A stretch of 64,000 bases of DNA from Nocardioides sp. Root190 (GTDB lineage Bacteria > Actinomycetota > Actinomycetes > Propionibacteriales > Nocardioidaceae), in the NCBI RefSeq assembly GCF_001428565.1, contig NZ_LMIA01000010.1, positions 432,306 through 496,305 on the forward strand, written 5' to 3'. The notes beneath the pieces are model-generated. The model made no database searches and was not told where the DNA came from. It saw nothing but the letters and a program-made list of their open reading frames with translations. The position numbers and the translations under genes are program-made. Below, one piece after another: positions 1 to 8,263 of this stretch. Numbering within the stretch: the stretch's first letter is position 1; each line of letters opens with the position of its first letter.

Positions 1-1135
1 CCTCACCCTTCTTGACGGTGCCGACGTACGTCGGTGCTTCGATCTGGTGGTCCTCGGCCCGCATCGTGACCTCACCCTGGATCGAGTCGTAGGTCAGGCC
101 CTCGAGCGCCTTGGCGACGTCGCCGGGCGAGATGCTGCCGGCCTCCTCGATACCGGCGAAGATCGTCTGCATGCCGAGGTAGCCGTTGCCGACGTTCTCG
201 GCGGGGCCGTGGCCGTTCTTCTCGGTGTAGGCCTCGACGAACGCCTTCGTCTCCGCATTGTCGGCAGTGGGCATCCAGGAGTTGGTGCCCAGCGCACCCA
301 CCAGGCGGTCGTCGTTCAAGGCCTTGAGCGTGGCCGCCGACAGACCGGTGTTGACGAGCACGGTGTCGTACTTCTGCAGGACACCGAACTGCAGTCCCTG
401 CTTGAGGAAGTTGACGGCATCGCCGCCGGCGAGCGACACGACCAGGCCGCCCTTGCCGCTCAGCTGGCTGAGGTAGCTGCCGAAGTCCGCCGTGCCCAGC
501 GGGGAGAAGAGCTTGACCTTCAGCTCGCTGCCCTCCTCCTTGATCGTGTCCTCGACCCCGGTCGTGCTGGCCTGCCCGAAGGAGTAGTCAGCAGCGATGC
601 TGTCCCACTGCGACTCGTCCTCCTCGGTGAGCCAGTAGGCGAGCGTGTTCACTCCCGCCGTGTCGTTGGCGGTCACCCGGAAGTAGCGCGACGTGCACGA
701 CTTGCCGGTGAGGTCGTCGCTCTGGCCCTGGGTGCCGATCATCAGGGCGTCCCAGGCTTCCAGCTTGGGCGTGACCGCAGCCATCTCCGGCGAGGAGACC
801 AGCCCGATCACGAAGCGTGCGTTCTTCTCCTGGACCAGTCGCTGGGTCGCAGCGAGCGCACCCTCGGCGGTCCCGAGGTCGTCGGCGAACTCCAGCTCGA
901 TCTTGTGACCGTCGATGCCGCCGTTCGCGTTGGCCTCGTCGGCTGCGAACTGGATCCCCTCCCGCTGCTCGGCGCCATATTCCGCGTAGGGGCCGGACTG
1001 GGGCGTGACGACGGCGATCCGGATCGGGCCATCGGCGTCCTGCTCGCTGGTGCTCGCCGCTCCCCCCGAACAGGCCGCAGTGCTGAGCATCAGCCCGGTC
1101 AGTGCCGCACCGAGGCAGACTCGTGTGTTCTTCAT
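1..1135 (-). CDS. LIV-type ABC transporter substrate-binding lipoprotein (3' end outside window)
   Basis: Extracytoplasmic substrate-binding protein of a branched-chain amino acid type ABC importer. The frame runs to the window edge without a stop, so the C-terminus is missing; about 378 residues are present. The N-terminus MKNTRV is followed by a hydrophobic stretch and a lipobox ending at Cys22 (LSTAAC), so it should be a membrane-anchored lipoprotein. The mature part starts with IRIAVVTPQSGPYAEYGAE, typical of the periplasmic-binding family 6 fold. A GGAGA Shine-Dalgarno lies just before the ATG. It follows livF by 45 bp and closes the first importer operon. The ligand cannot be read from sequence; the neighbouring catabolic genes suggest a carboxylic acid rather than an amino acid. 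Confidence 0.9.
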   Translation of the reverse strand, partial: MKNTRVCLGAALTGLMLSTAACSGGAASTSEQDADGPIRIAVVTPQSGPYAEYGAEQREGIQFAADEANANGGIDGHKIELEFADDLGTAEGALAATQRLVQEKNARFVIGLVSSPEMAAVTPKLEAWDALMIGTQGQSDDLTGKSCTSRYFRVTANDTAGVNTLAYWLTEEDESQWDSIAADYSFGQASTTGVEDTIKEEGSELKVKLFSPLGTADFGSYLSQLSGKGGLVVSLAGGDAVNFLKQGLQFGVLQKYDTVLVNTGLSAATLKALNDDRLVGALGTNSWMPTADNAETKAFVEAYTEKNGHGPAENVGNGYLGMQTIFAGIEEAGSISPGDVAKALEGLTYDSIQGEVTMRAEDHQIEAPTYVGTVKKGE

Positions 1136-1180
1136 GTGGTTCTCCAATCAGATTGGCCAGTTGGCCGGGCCAGCAGTGGG

Positions 1181-1879
1181 TCAGACCCCGACGAGATCGC
1201 GGAGCGTCTCGCTCGAGGTGTCTTCGATGCGGCCCTCAGCGACCGTCTCGCCCTTGAGCAGTACTGCGTACCGATCGGCGAGACGGGTGACGAGGTCCAG
1301 GCGCTGCTCGATGAGCAACATCGACGTTCCCGCCGACTTGAGATCGGCGAGGCAGTCCCCGAGAAGGTCGATGACCACGGGTGCGAGTCCTTCGGAGGGC
1401 TCGTCGAGGAGCAGCACACGCGGGTTGGACATCAGGGCGCGGCCGATGGCCAGCATTTGCTGCTGGCCACCACTCAGGTGCGTTCCTAGCGAGCGGCGGC
1501 GCTCCTTCAGGTCAGGAAAGATCCGGTAGACCGAGGCGAGATCCCAAGGCCCCTTGCGGTTCGGCGCCGTCCCGATCATCAGGTTCTCCTCGACCGTGAG
1601 CGAGGACAGGATCCAGCGGCCCTGGGGCACCAGCGCGGCTCCCAGACAGGCTGCCTCGTGAGGCGACTTCCCCCGCAGCGGCTTCCCGCCGACCGCGATG
1701 GTGCCGCCACGGAGGTGCGCGATGCCGAACATCGTGTTGAGACTCGTGGTCTTGCCGACCCCGTTGGGCCCCAACAGCGCGAACGACTCACCTTCGGCGA
1801 CCTCGAAGGACAACCCGTCGAGGATGAGCGCGTCGTCGTAGTAGGCGCGCACCCCGTCGAAGCTCAGCACCGGGCTCAT
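1181..1879 (-). CDS. livF: LIV-type ABC transporter ATP-binding protein LivF
   Basis: Cytoplasmic ATPase subunit (232 aa) of the first LIV-type importer. Walker A GPNGVGKT is at residues 37-44, the ABC signature LSGGQQQ near 135, and Walker B is LLLDEPSEGLAP. It is short and ends soon after the H-loop region, as LivF proteins do. The start ATG overlaps the livG stop (ATGA), showing translational coupling. It works as a heterodimer with the LivG next door to drive the LivHM permease. Confidence 0.95.
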   Translation of the reverse strand: MSPVLSFDGVRAYYDDALILDGLSFEVAEGESFALLGPNGVGKTTSLNTMFGIAHLRGGTIAVGGKPLRGKSPHEAACLGAALVPQGRWILSSLTVEENLMIGTAPNRKGPWDLASVYRIFPDLKERRRSLGTHLSGGQQQMLAIGRALMSNPRVLLLDEPSEGLAPVVIDLLGDCLADLKSAGTSMLLIEQRLDLVTRLADRYAVLLKGETVAEGRIEDTSSETLRDLVGV

Positions 1880-2574
1880 GCCGCACTCCTGCCGAGATAG
1901 GCCTCCATGACCTGCGGGTCACGACGGACCTGCTGGGGCTCCCCGTCCGCGATCACCGCGCCCTGGGCGAGCACTGTGAGCCGGTCACACACCCGGTAGA
2001 CGACCTCCAGGTGGTGCTCGACCAGTACGACGGTCATGCCCCGCTCCCGCACCAGCGCGGCCAAGTGATCAGCGAGCGCGATGCTCTCCTCGCGGGAGAG
2101 ACCGGCCGCCGGTTCGTCGAGGAGGACAAGAGCGGGCGCTCCGAGCAGGGCGAGTGCGATGTCGACCCGTCGCTGCTCGCCGTACCCGATCTCGGCGGGC
2201 GTGTGCGGCAGACATTGCTCCAGGGAGAGCGCGGCGACGACGGCATCGACGTCCTTCTCGCCCACGAGGTGTGCCGCGACGTCGAGCTGATCGGCGACGG
2301 TCAGCTCCGGGTAGACACTGATTCTCTGGAAGGACCGGGCGATGCCGATGTGGCGGCGGCGCGGTCCGGCCATCCGGGTGATGTCGAGCCCCCCGAAGTG
2401 GACTGTGCCGGCGGTGGGGCGCAGCCGACCGGAGATCAGGTCGATGCAGGTGCTCTTGCCGGCGCCGTTGGGGCCGATCAGGCCATGGATCGAACCCTTC
2501 TCCACCTCCAGGGAGACCTGGTTGACGGCCTTCACACTGCCGTAGGCGAAGGTCAGGTCATCGAGCTTCAGCAC
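1876..2574 (-). CDS. livG: LIV-type ABC transporter ATP-binding protein LivG
   Basis: Second ATPase subunit of the first importer (232 aa from the chosen start). Walker A GPNGAGKS is at residues 34-41, followed by the LivG-like segment after ISGRLRPTAGT, a signature region GYGEQRRVDIA, and Walker B LVLLDEPAAGLS. A longer frame starts upstream, but the GTG at 2574 is preceded at 2581-2586 by a good GAGGAG Shine-Dalgarno, and the protein then begins MLKLDDLTFAYG as the family does. The gene overlaps the 3' end of livM by 17 bp. Confidence 0.93.
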   Translation of the reverse strand: MLKLDDLTFAYGSVKAVNQVSLEVEKGSIHGLIGPNGAGKSTCIDLISGRLRPTAGTVHFGGLDITRMAGPRRRHIGIARSFQRISVYPELTVADQLDVAAHLVGEKDVDAVVAALSLEQCLPHTPAEIGYGEQRRVDIALALLGAPALVLLDEPAAGLSREESIALADHLAALVRERGMTVVLVEHHLEVVYRVCDRLTVLAQGAVIADGEPQQVRRDPQVMEAYLGRSAA

Positions 2575-3697
2575 GACGTGCTCCTCGGGTCTGGTGGGTG
2601 GGGGTGGACGAGCCGGGAACACCCCGGCGGATGCGGATCCGGGAGGTGAGCGCCGCGAAACCTCGCTCGAGGATCTCGACGAAGCCGCCGGGTGCCACCA
2701 GGACCATCACGATGAGGACGACGCCCAGCACCGCTTGGTAGTGGTTGCCGCTTCCTGCGAGGTAGTTCTGGAGCAGGATGAAGAGCACAGCGCCCAGCGG
2801 CGGGCCGAGCACGCTGCGCACCCCACCGATGACCGCCACGATGAGGGCGAGCCCGGACGTCGACCAGAACAGGGCGTTGAGCGAGATGAAGCTGGTCGTG
2901 ACGAGATTCAGTGATCCGGCGACGCTGGCGAGCACCCCGGAGACGGTGAAGGCGAGGACCCGGGGCCAGTAGGTGGCATAGCCGGAGAAACGCATTCGCT
3001 CCTCGTTGTCGCGGATCGATGCCAGTCGTCGGCCCCAGGTGCTGCGACTGAGGATCCACAGCACCGCCATCGAGATCATCAGCACGCCCCAGACCACTGG
3101 CCACGCCTCGACGGGGTTGCCGTACATCACCACGTCCTTGCCGAGGAGCGATCCCTCGAGCTGAACGTTCAGGCCGTCGGCCCCGCGGGTGATGGAGTGG
3201 AGTTGTCCCCCTGCGACCCAGACCAGCATGCCGATGGCGAGCGTGAGCATCGCGAAGGCGATGCCCGGAACCCGGATGGTGATCAGACCCACCACCAGTG
3301 CGGCCAGAGTTCCGCAGGCGATGCCGGTCAGCAGGGTCAGTCCGATGGGGAGGTCGGCGTGCTCGGCGACGTACGCCGTTCCGTAGCCGGCAATGCCGTA
3401 GAAGGCAGCGTGCCCGAAGCTGAGCTGGCCCGTCTGACGCAGCAGCCACCCAATGCTCAGGGCGAGCACGCCCATGACGATCGCCTGTTGGGCCAGCTGG
3501 AGTTGGTAGAGGCTGATCACCCACGGGGCGCCAAGTCCCGCGATGGCCAGGACGAGCCAACCCACGGCCTGCCACCGAGCCGATCGGCGGGCGTGCCGCA
3601 GCGTGCCGGCGACAGTGGGGCCAGGCGTGGGCAGATCATCGGCGGGCTGGGCTCCTGCCAGGTCGCCCGCCGTCATTTCGGTCGTGGAACTGGTCAC
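2558..3697 (-). CDS. livM: LIV-type ABC transporter permease LivM
   Basis: Inner-membrane permease subunit, 379 aa. After a polar N-terminal stretch of about 50 residues come roughly eight to ten hydrophobic segments, including LSFGHAAFYGIAGYGTAYV and the LivM hallmark RDNEERMRFSGY. The GTG start at 3697 forms a GTGA overlap with the livH stop; an open frame continues far upstream but runs through livH in another frame and is not used. It pairs with LivH to form the transport channel. Confidence 0.92.
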   Translation of the reverse strand: MTSSTTEMTAGDLAGAQPADDLPTPGPTVAGTLRHARRSARWQAVGWLVLAIAGLGAPWVISLYQLQLAQQAIVMGVLALSIGWLLRQTGQLSFGHAAFYGIAGYGTAYVAEHADLPIGLTLLTGIACGTLAALVVGLITIRVPGIAFAMLTLAIGMLVWVAGGQLHSITRGADGLNVQLEGSLLGKDVVMYGNPVEAWPVVWGVLMISMAVLWILSRSTWGRRLASIRDNEERMRFSGYATYWPRVLAFTVSGVLASVAGSLNLVTTSFISLNALFWSTSGLALIVAVIGGVRSVLGPPLGAVLFILLQNYLAGSGNHYQAVLGVVLIVMVLVAPGGFVEILERGFAALTSRIRIRRGVPGSSTPTHQTRGARRAEAR

Positions 3698-4548
3698 AGC
3701 GCCGTCCTCCTTCCGGCGATGCCCTGCGGTCGCAGGAGCAGCACCACGAGCATGAGCAGGTAGGGCACGTACGCGGCGAGCGTGGGTGCCTGCACCGTCG
3801 CCAGCGCGTTGACGAGTCCGATGAGGAGCGCGGCGATCATCGGACCACCGATGCTCCCGAGCCCGCCGACCACCACGACGATGAAGGTGGTGATCAGGAT
3901 TTCCGTACCCATGGCGGGCGACAGCGTGAGGTAGGGACCGGCGAGCACCCCGGCGAGGCCGGCCAAGCCGAAGCCCAGCGCCACGACGGTGGCACTGACC
4001 CGGTCCACGTTGACCCCCATGGCCCCAGCCGTCACGCGGTCGTCGCCTGAGGCCCGGACGAACAACCCTGTGCGTGAGAGCTTGAGCCAGGCCATGAGGC
4101 CGGCACAGACGAGCAGCCCGATGGCGATCACGAACAGTCGATAGGTCGGGTAGGTCGCAAACCCGAGATCGGTCGTTCCGGCCAGCACCGCCGGCGGATC
4201 GATCGTGCGGGCCTCGGTGCCCCACACCGTCTGCACGACGTCGGCCACCACGAAGGTGATGCCGAACGTCAGCAGGACCATGTCCAGCGGCGTGCGGCCC
4301 ACCAGGAAGCGCAGGCCGTAGCGGTCGATCAGCAGCCCGGCGAGGGCCAGCAGGATCGGCACGGTGAGCAGGGCGATCCAGAACGATGTCCGGTCCGAGA
4401 TCGAGAGGGCGACGTACGCCGCCAGCATGTAGATGGCGCCGTGCGCGAAGTTGACGACGCCGCGGAGCCCGAAGATCAACGCCAGTCCAGAGGACAGGAC
4501 GAGAAGGAGGACGCCGAAGGCGAGGCCGTTCAGCACCTGGACGAACAT
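3694..4548 (-). CDS. livH: LIV-type ABC transporter permease LivH
   Basis: Inner-membrane permease subunit, 284 aa, all hydrophobic segments with short loops. The conserved LivH pattern LRGVVNFAHGAIYMLAAY is near residues 28-45, and a GGLGSIGGPMIAAL motif lies in the C-terminal third. A GGAGG Shine-Dalgarno precedes the ATG. It is the first transporter gene after the acyl-CoA synthetase, separated from it by about 116 bp in which I see no clear promoter. Confidence 0.93.
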   Translation of the reverse strand: MFVQVLNGLAFGVLLLVLSSGLALIFGLRGVVNFAHGAIYMLAAYVALSISDRTSFWIALLTVPILLALAGLLIDRYGLRFLVGRTPLDMVLLTFGITFVVADVVQTVWGTEARTIDPPAVLAGTTDLGFATYPTYRLFVIAIGLLVCAGLMAWLKLSRTGLFVRASGDDRVTAGAMGVNVDRVSATVVALGFGLAGLAGVLAGPYLTLSPAMGTEILITTFIVVVVGGLGSIGGPMIAALLIGLVNALATVQAPTLAAYVPYLLMLVVLLLRPQGIAGRRTAL

Positions 4549-4664
4549 GGGGCCTCCAGTGGAAGTACGGGATGAGTGGACAGGCAGGACCGACCGGCCG
4601 CGGACACGGGCGGTTCGCGGCGGTGGGTGGACGACGAGGGCGGCGGCTGGCTACCGCTCCGACG

Positions 4665-6542
4665 TCATCGGGGTGTCTCCGAGACATGGACGCGGGTGGC
4701 GAACTCGAACCCCGCGACCGCACGGCGTACGGGCTCCTCGGAGGCCGGATCGTGGACGACCACGACGACGCCCAAGCGAGCACCTGACTGATCGATCACG
4801 ATCTCCGCTGCGGGATCGATCGCATGAGCCAGGCCAGCGACGACGCGGGTCACCGCGTCTGCCCGCAGTGCCGGCTTGGAGACCTTGCCGACAGGCGTCA
4901 ACGGGATCTGGTCGAGGACGATGACCTCGACCGGGACTGCAGCACGCTCGTGCACGTGAGTTCGGCAGTGTTCGAGCAGCTCCGCGGCGTCCAGGGTTGC
5001 TCCGACGCGGGCCTCGACGTAGGCAACCGGGAGCTCCCCCTTGGCGGGGTCGGGGCGACCGATCGCCGCAGCGAGGTGCACATCCGGGTGCGATGCGAGG
5101 GCGTCCTCGATCTCGCGAGGGTCGATGTTGTGCCCGCCCCGAATGATCAGGTCCTTGGCTCTCCCGAACACCCATACGTAGCCGTCGCGGTCGACGCTGC
5201 CGAGGTCGCCGGTGTTTCCCCAGCGCCACTCGGCCGGGAGGTCTCCCGGGATCCCGGAAGGAAAGAAGTCGCGGTCCAGCTCACTGTCGGCGTAGCCCGC
5301 CATCGCCGTCGGTGTCGCGGTCAGCAGGAGTCCACGCTCACCGACCTCGCAGTCGCGGACCCAACGGCCGGTCTCGTCGAGCTCGACCGCCTTGACCCGG
5401 ACGAAGGGAAGCGGGCGGCCGACCGAACCGACCCTGGGCTGGGTGTCGTTGTTGAAGTGTCCCGTGGTGGTCCCGTGCAACTCCGTCATCCCCCAGTTCT
5501 CGCGGAGCCAGATTCCGAACCGGTCGTGGAAGGCGCGAACCATCTCCATCGGGACCGCGCTCCCGCCGACGTGGAAGTCCCGGAGCACGCAGCCGTGGGA
5601 GTTGCCGTCACCGTGCAGCAGCGCCAACGCGGTGGTGGGCGTCGCGAGCAACGACGTGACCCGGTAGTGCCGTGCGATGTCCCAGAATGAGCCCACTGCC
5701 GCGCGGGACCTGAAGCCCACTTCCGTGAGGGTGAGGAGGGTGCCACCGAACACCAGGGTGCGCAGACCGAGCGAGATCGTCCCACCGCAGTGGAAGTTCG
5801 GCATCCCGTGCGCCGTCACCCCATCAGGCTCGTTGCCCATCAGAGCGGCGACGTTCCAGCTCACCCTCAACTGCCCGGCCTGTGACATCCGCACCAGCTT
5901 CGGCGCCCCGGTCGTTCCTCCGGTGGGCATCAGCAACGCGTCGCGCTGCGGGTCCTCGTCGGCGACGAAGGCCAGCGGTCCGGAGTGCGCGGCAGCACGG
6001 GAAGCGAGGTCGACACGAGGGTCCAGGTCATCGACGTAGAGGACCTCTGTCACCCCGGGCGCGGCAGCCCGCAGCGCGGCGACACCGCCCTTGGCCTCGA
6101 GCACCTCGCGGGTCGTCAGCAGGATCGTGGCTCGCGTCCGCACGAGGATCGCAGCAACGGGCGCGAGGTCCAGGAACGGGTTCAGCGGGATCCCGACACC
6201 TGCCGTCTGCGCACCCCAGAGGGCGCTCAGGCCCTCGGGCACCATCGGCAGCATCAGGCCGACAACGGAATCGGCGCCACCGGCGATGGAGCGGAAGAGA
6301 TTGGCGGTTGCCTGGACATCGGCGACGAGGTCGGCGTAGGTCACCGTCCGCTTCGGAACCAGGAAGTCGGGCTCCTCGACCTGGAAGATCGCCGGCTTTT
6401 CCGGATGCTGGGCCGCGACGTGGCGCAGGCAACCGAGGATCGTCTCGGCAGGCAGCAGTTCGTCGACGTCGTACGACGTCTCGATCTCAGCGACGTCCTC
6501 AGCGCTCCGGATTCGCTGGCGGACCAGGGTCGGCTCACGCAA
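4665..6542 (-). CDS. Acyl-CoA synthetase (AMP-binding, ANL superfamily)
   Basis: Activates a carboxylic acid to its CoA thioester with ATP, probably the entry step for an imported acid. The P-loop-like motif TGGTTGAPK is at residues 207-215; ENWGMTE (A5), GNTGDLGSVDRDGYVWVFGR and KDLIIRGGHNIDPREIE follow, and the catalytic lysine motif PLTPVGKVSK sits near the end. A tail of about 60 residues extends beyond it, unusual for the family. I place the start at a TTG at 6542 because GGAGG lies 8 nt upstream; no ATG is equally well placed. 625 aa. It overlaps the end of the upstream SDR by 8 bp. Substrate unknown. Confidence 0.88.
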   Translation of the reverse strand: MREPTLVRQRIRSAEDVAEIETSYDVDELLPAETILGCLRHVAAQHPEKPAIFQVEEPDFLVPKRTVTYADLVADVQATANLFRSIAGGADSVVGLMLPMVPEGLSALWGAQTAGVGIPLNPFLDLAPVAAILVRTRATILLTTREVLEAKGGVAALRAAAPGVTEVLYVDDLDPRVDLASRAAAHSGPLAFVADEDPQRDALLMPTGGTTGAPKLVRMSQAGQLRVSWNVAALMGNEPDGVTAHGMPNFHCGGTISLGLRTLVFGGTLLTLTEVGFRSRAAVGSFWDIARHYRVTSLLATPTTALALLHGDGNSHGCVLRDFHVGGSAVPMEMVRAFHDRFGIWLRENWGMTELHGTTTGHFNNDTQPRVGSVGRPLPFVRVKAVELDETGRWVRDCEVGERGLLLTATPTAMAGYADSELDRDFFPSGIPGDLPAEWRWGNTGDLGSVDRDGYVWVFGRAKDLIIRGGHNIDPREIEDALASHPDVHLAAAIGRPDPAKGELPVAYVEARVGATLDAAELLEHCRTHVHERAAVPVEVIVLDQIPLTPVGKVSKPALRADAVTRVVAGLAHAIDPAAEIVIDQSGARLGVVVVVHDPASEEPVRRAVAGFEFATRVHVSETPR

Positions 6543-7320
6543 CGGAGATCCCTCCGTTGACGCTGAGCACCTGGCCGGTGACGCGCCGCGCGCGCGGAGA
6601 GGTGAGGAACAGGACAGCATGGGCGAGGTCACTCGGCTCGGTCAGGCCGAGTGCCGCCTGGCGGGTGATCTTGTCGAAGATCTTCTTGCTGAACTCCTGG
6701 GACATCGCGCGGTCGTAGGACGCGGTGTCGACGATCAGTGAGGGAGTGAGAACGTTGACGCGGATGCCGTCACGCTTGGCCTCGACCGCCAAGGTCTGGG
6801 AGAAGGTCACGATCGCGGCCATCGCCGCTCCGATCCCGGTCTCCCCGGGGGTCGGCACCTTCGCCGCGTCGCTGGCGATGTTGACGATGGCGCCGGATCC
6901 CTGCGATCGCATGTACGGAAGCACGGCCCGGTTCATCAGAAGGGGACCGAGAGCCTGGGCGGTGAGGATGTCGCGCAACTGCTCGATGTCGATGTCATGG
7001 AGCAGCGTCGGCTGGTACGGCGCCACCGTCGAGCAGACCAGCACATCGAGGGACCCGAGGATCCGGTGAGCAGCTGCGGCCGCCTCGAGCGCCGACTCGG
7101 GGACGTTGAGGTCGGCTGACACGAACTCGACGTGGGCGCGCGGGGCATTCTCGAGAACAGTCTCGACGGCCTGCTTGCCGCGCTCCTCGTTGCGTCCGAT
7201 CAGGACCAGTTCGGTGCAGCCCGCCCGGACGAACTCGATGGCCGTTGCCAGACCGACACCCGAGGTGCCGCCAGCGATGACGACGCCCTGGTGAGCGAAC
7301 TCCGACTGCATTGAACTCAT
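6535..7320 (-). CDS. Short-chain dehydrogenase/reductase fold protein lacking the YxxxK pair
   Basis: Rossmann-fold SDR protein, 261 aa. The cofactor motif GGTSGVG is at residues 18-24 and NIAS is present, but where the family has Tyr-x-x-x-Lys the sequence reads IGAAM (in TGIGAAMAAIVTFSQ), so both catalytic Tyr and Lys are replaced. C-terminal features (VTGQVLSVNGG) are normal. It is the first gene of the operon with the acyl-CoA synthetase and the LIV importer, with a clean GGAGG Shine-Dalgarno. It may be a divergent or catalytically altered SDR; a simple dehydrogenase role is doubtful. Confidence 0.85.
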   Translation of the reverse strand: MSSMQSEFAHQGVVIAGGTSGVGLATAIEFVRAGCTELVLIGRNEERGKQAVETVLENAPRAHVEFVSADLNVPESALEAAAAAHRILGSLDVLVCSTVAPYQPTLLHDIDIEQLRDILTAQALGPLLMNRAVLPYMRSQGSGAIVNIASDAAKVPTPGETGIGAAMAAIVTFSQTLAVEAKRDGIRVNVLTPSLIVDTASYDRAMSQEFSKKIFDKITRQAALGLTEPSDLAHAVLFLTSPRARRVTGQVLSVNGGISVA

Positions 7321-7426
7321 CGCTGTCCTCCGTTTCGGCGAGCGCTCTTTGAAAATCTCGACAAGCGCTAATTCTCAGACCTTTTCCGAAGACGCGTGTG
7401 ACGTGCGCCACGACCCCGGGGACTGA

Positions 7427-7455
7427 AACCTAAACCGAAGTTTGACAAAGATCAA
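7427..7455 (-). promoter_or_regulatory. Predicted sigma70-type promoter of the SDR/acyl-CoA synthetase/LIV operon
   Basis: On the minus strand TTGATC (7455-7450) and TAGGTT (7432-7427) are separated by exactly 17 nt, giving a leader of about 100 nt before the ATG at 7320. The surrounding 170 bp is clearly AT-richer than the rest of the window. The palindrome TTGTACAA lies upstream (7472-7479) and two AGCGCT copies lie in the leader (7341-7346, 7364-7369). These are possible operators, but no binding protein can be assigned. Confidence 0.55.
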
Positions 7456-7489
7456 CCCCTACTGCCCAAAATTGTACAACTATGTGTCC

Positions 7490-8233
7490 TCAGGCCCAGA
7501 TGCCGCCCGGCCTGCCGCCGTCCGCGGTGATGACGGCACCGTTCGCGAGCCGCCCCCGCGGAGATGACAGGAAGGTCACCAGGTCGGCCACCTCAGCCGC
7601 TCCGACCGGCACCCGGAGTGCGTTGGACGACGCGAGCTCTGCGTAGTCCAGATCACCCTCGTTGCGCTCGGTGAGCGTCAACCCCGGGTGCACGCAGGTC
7701 ACAGCGATCCCGTCGGGTCCGAGGTCGTCGGCGAGGTTCTTGGTCAGCGCGACCACGCTGATGTTGCGGACCGAACCCGCGATCGAGCCGGTGGCCCGGG
7801 CGTTCATCCCGCTGATGTTGACGATCGAGCCACCCCGGCGACGCAGGTACGGCGCCGCCGCACGGGCCACCCTGAGGTAGCCGAGGACCTTGGTGTCGAC
7901 GTTGCGCAGGAGGTCCTCGTCGTCCAGGCCGTCGAGTCCGGCGACCTGCCCGGGAAGCGCGCGAGGGGCGGCGCAGTTGACGACGGCATCGAGTCGTCCC
8001 AGCAGCCCGGCAGCCTCGTCGACGGCTGCGCGAACCGACGCGTCATCGGTGGTGTCGGCCACGACATGACCCGTTGCGCCGACCTCCCCCACCGCCGCGG
8101 CGAGCGTGCCGGGATCCCGCCCGAGCAGGACGACCCGGGCACCCTCACCGACCAGCGCGGCCGCGACCGCCTTGCCGATCCCGCGGTTGCCGCCAGTGAC
8201 GAGGGCGCCCAGGCCCGTGAGTCCGAGGTCCAT
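7490..8233 (-). CDS. Short-chain dehydrogenase/reductase family protein, divergent active site
   Basis: SDR fold protein, 247 aa, with an intact nucleotide motif GGNRGIG (14-20) and NISG for the serine strand. The usual YxxxK segment before VALTK reads GSVRN, so neither Tyr nor Lys is conserved. The end (ANGAVITADGG) is typical of the family. It is the last gene of the operon that starts with the racemase at 13223. It may still be an oxidoreductase or another SDR-derived enzyme; function is uncertain. Confidence 0.82.
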   Translation of the reverse strand: MDLGLTGLGALVTGGNRGIGKAVAAALVGEGARVVLLGRDPGTLAAAVGEVGATGHVVADTTDDASVRAAVDEAAGLLGRLDAVVNCAAPRALPGQVAGLDGLDDEDLLRNVDTKVLGYLRVARAAAPYLRRRGGSIVNISGMNARATGSIAGSVRNISVVALTKNLADDLGPDGIAVTCVHPGLTLTERNEGDLDYAELASSNALRVPVGAAEVADLVTFLSSPRGRLANGAVITADGGRPGGIWA

Positions 8234-8263
8234 CGCCCCAGTGAACCAGTGCGCCCAGCCGCC

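Noticed and set aside
1179..1187. GGTCAGACC, matching the core of the GntR-type operator
   Set aside because: It includes the livF stop codon and no promoter-like boxes surround it, so it is probably chance.
7398..7413. TGTGACGTGCGCCACG, a CRP-like sequence in the first operon leader
   Set aside because: The right half matches only three of five positions; too weak beside the perfect site at 57435.
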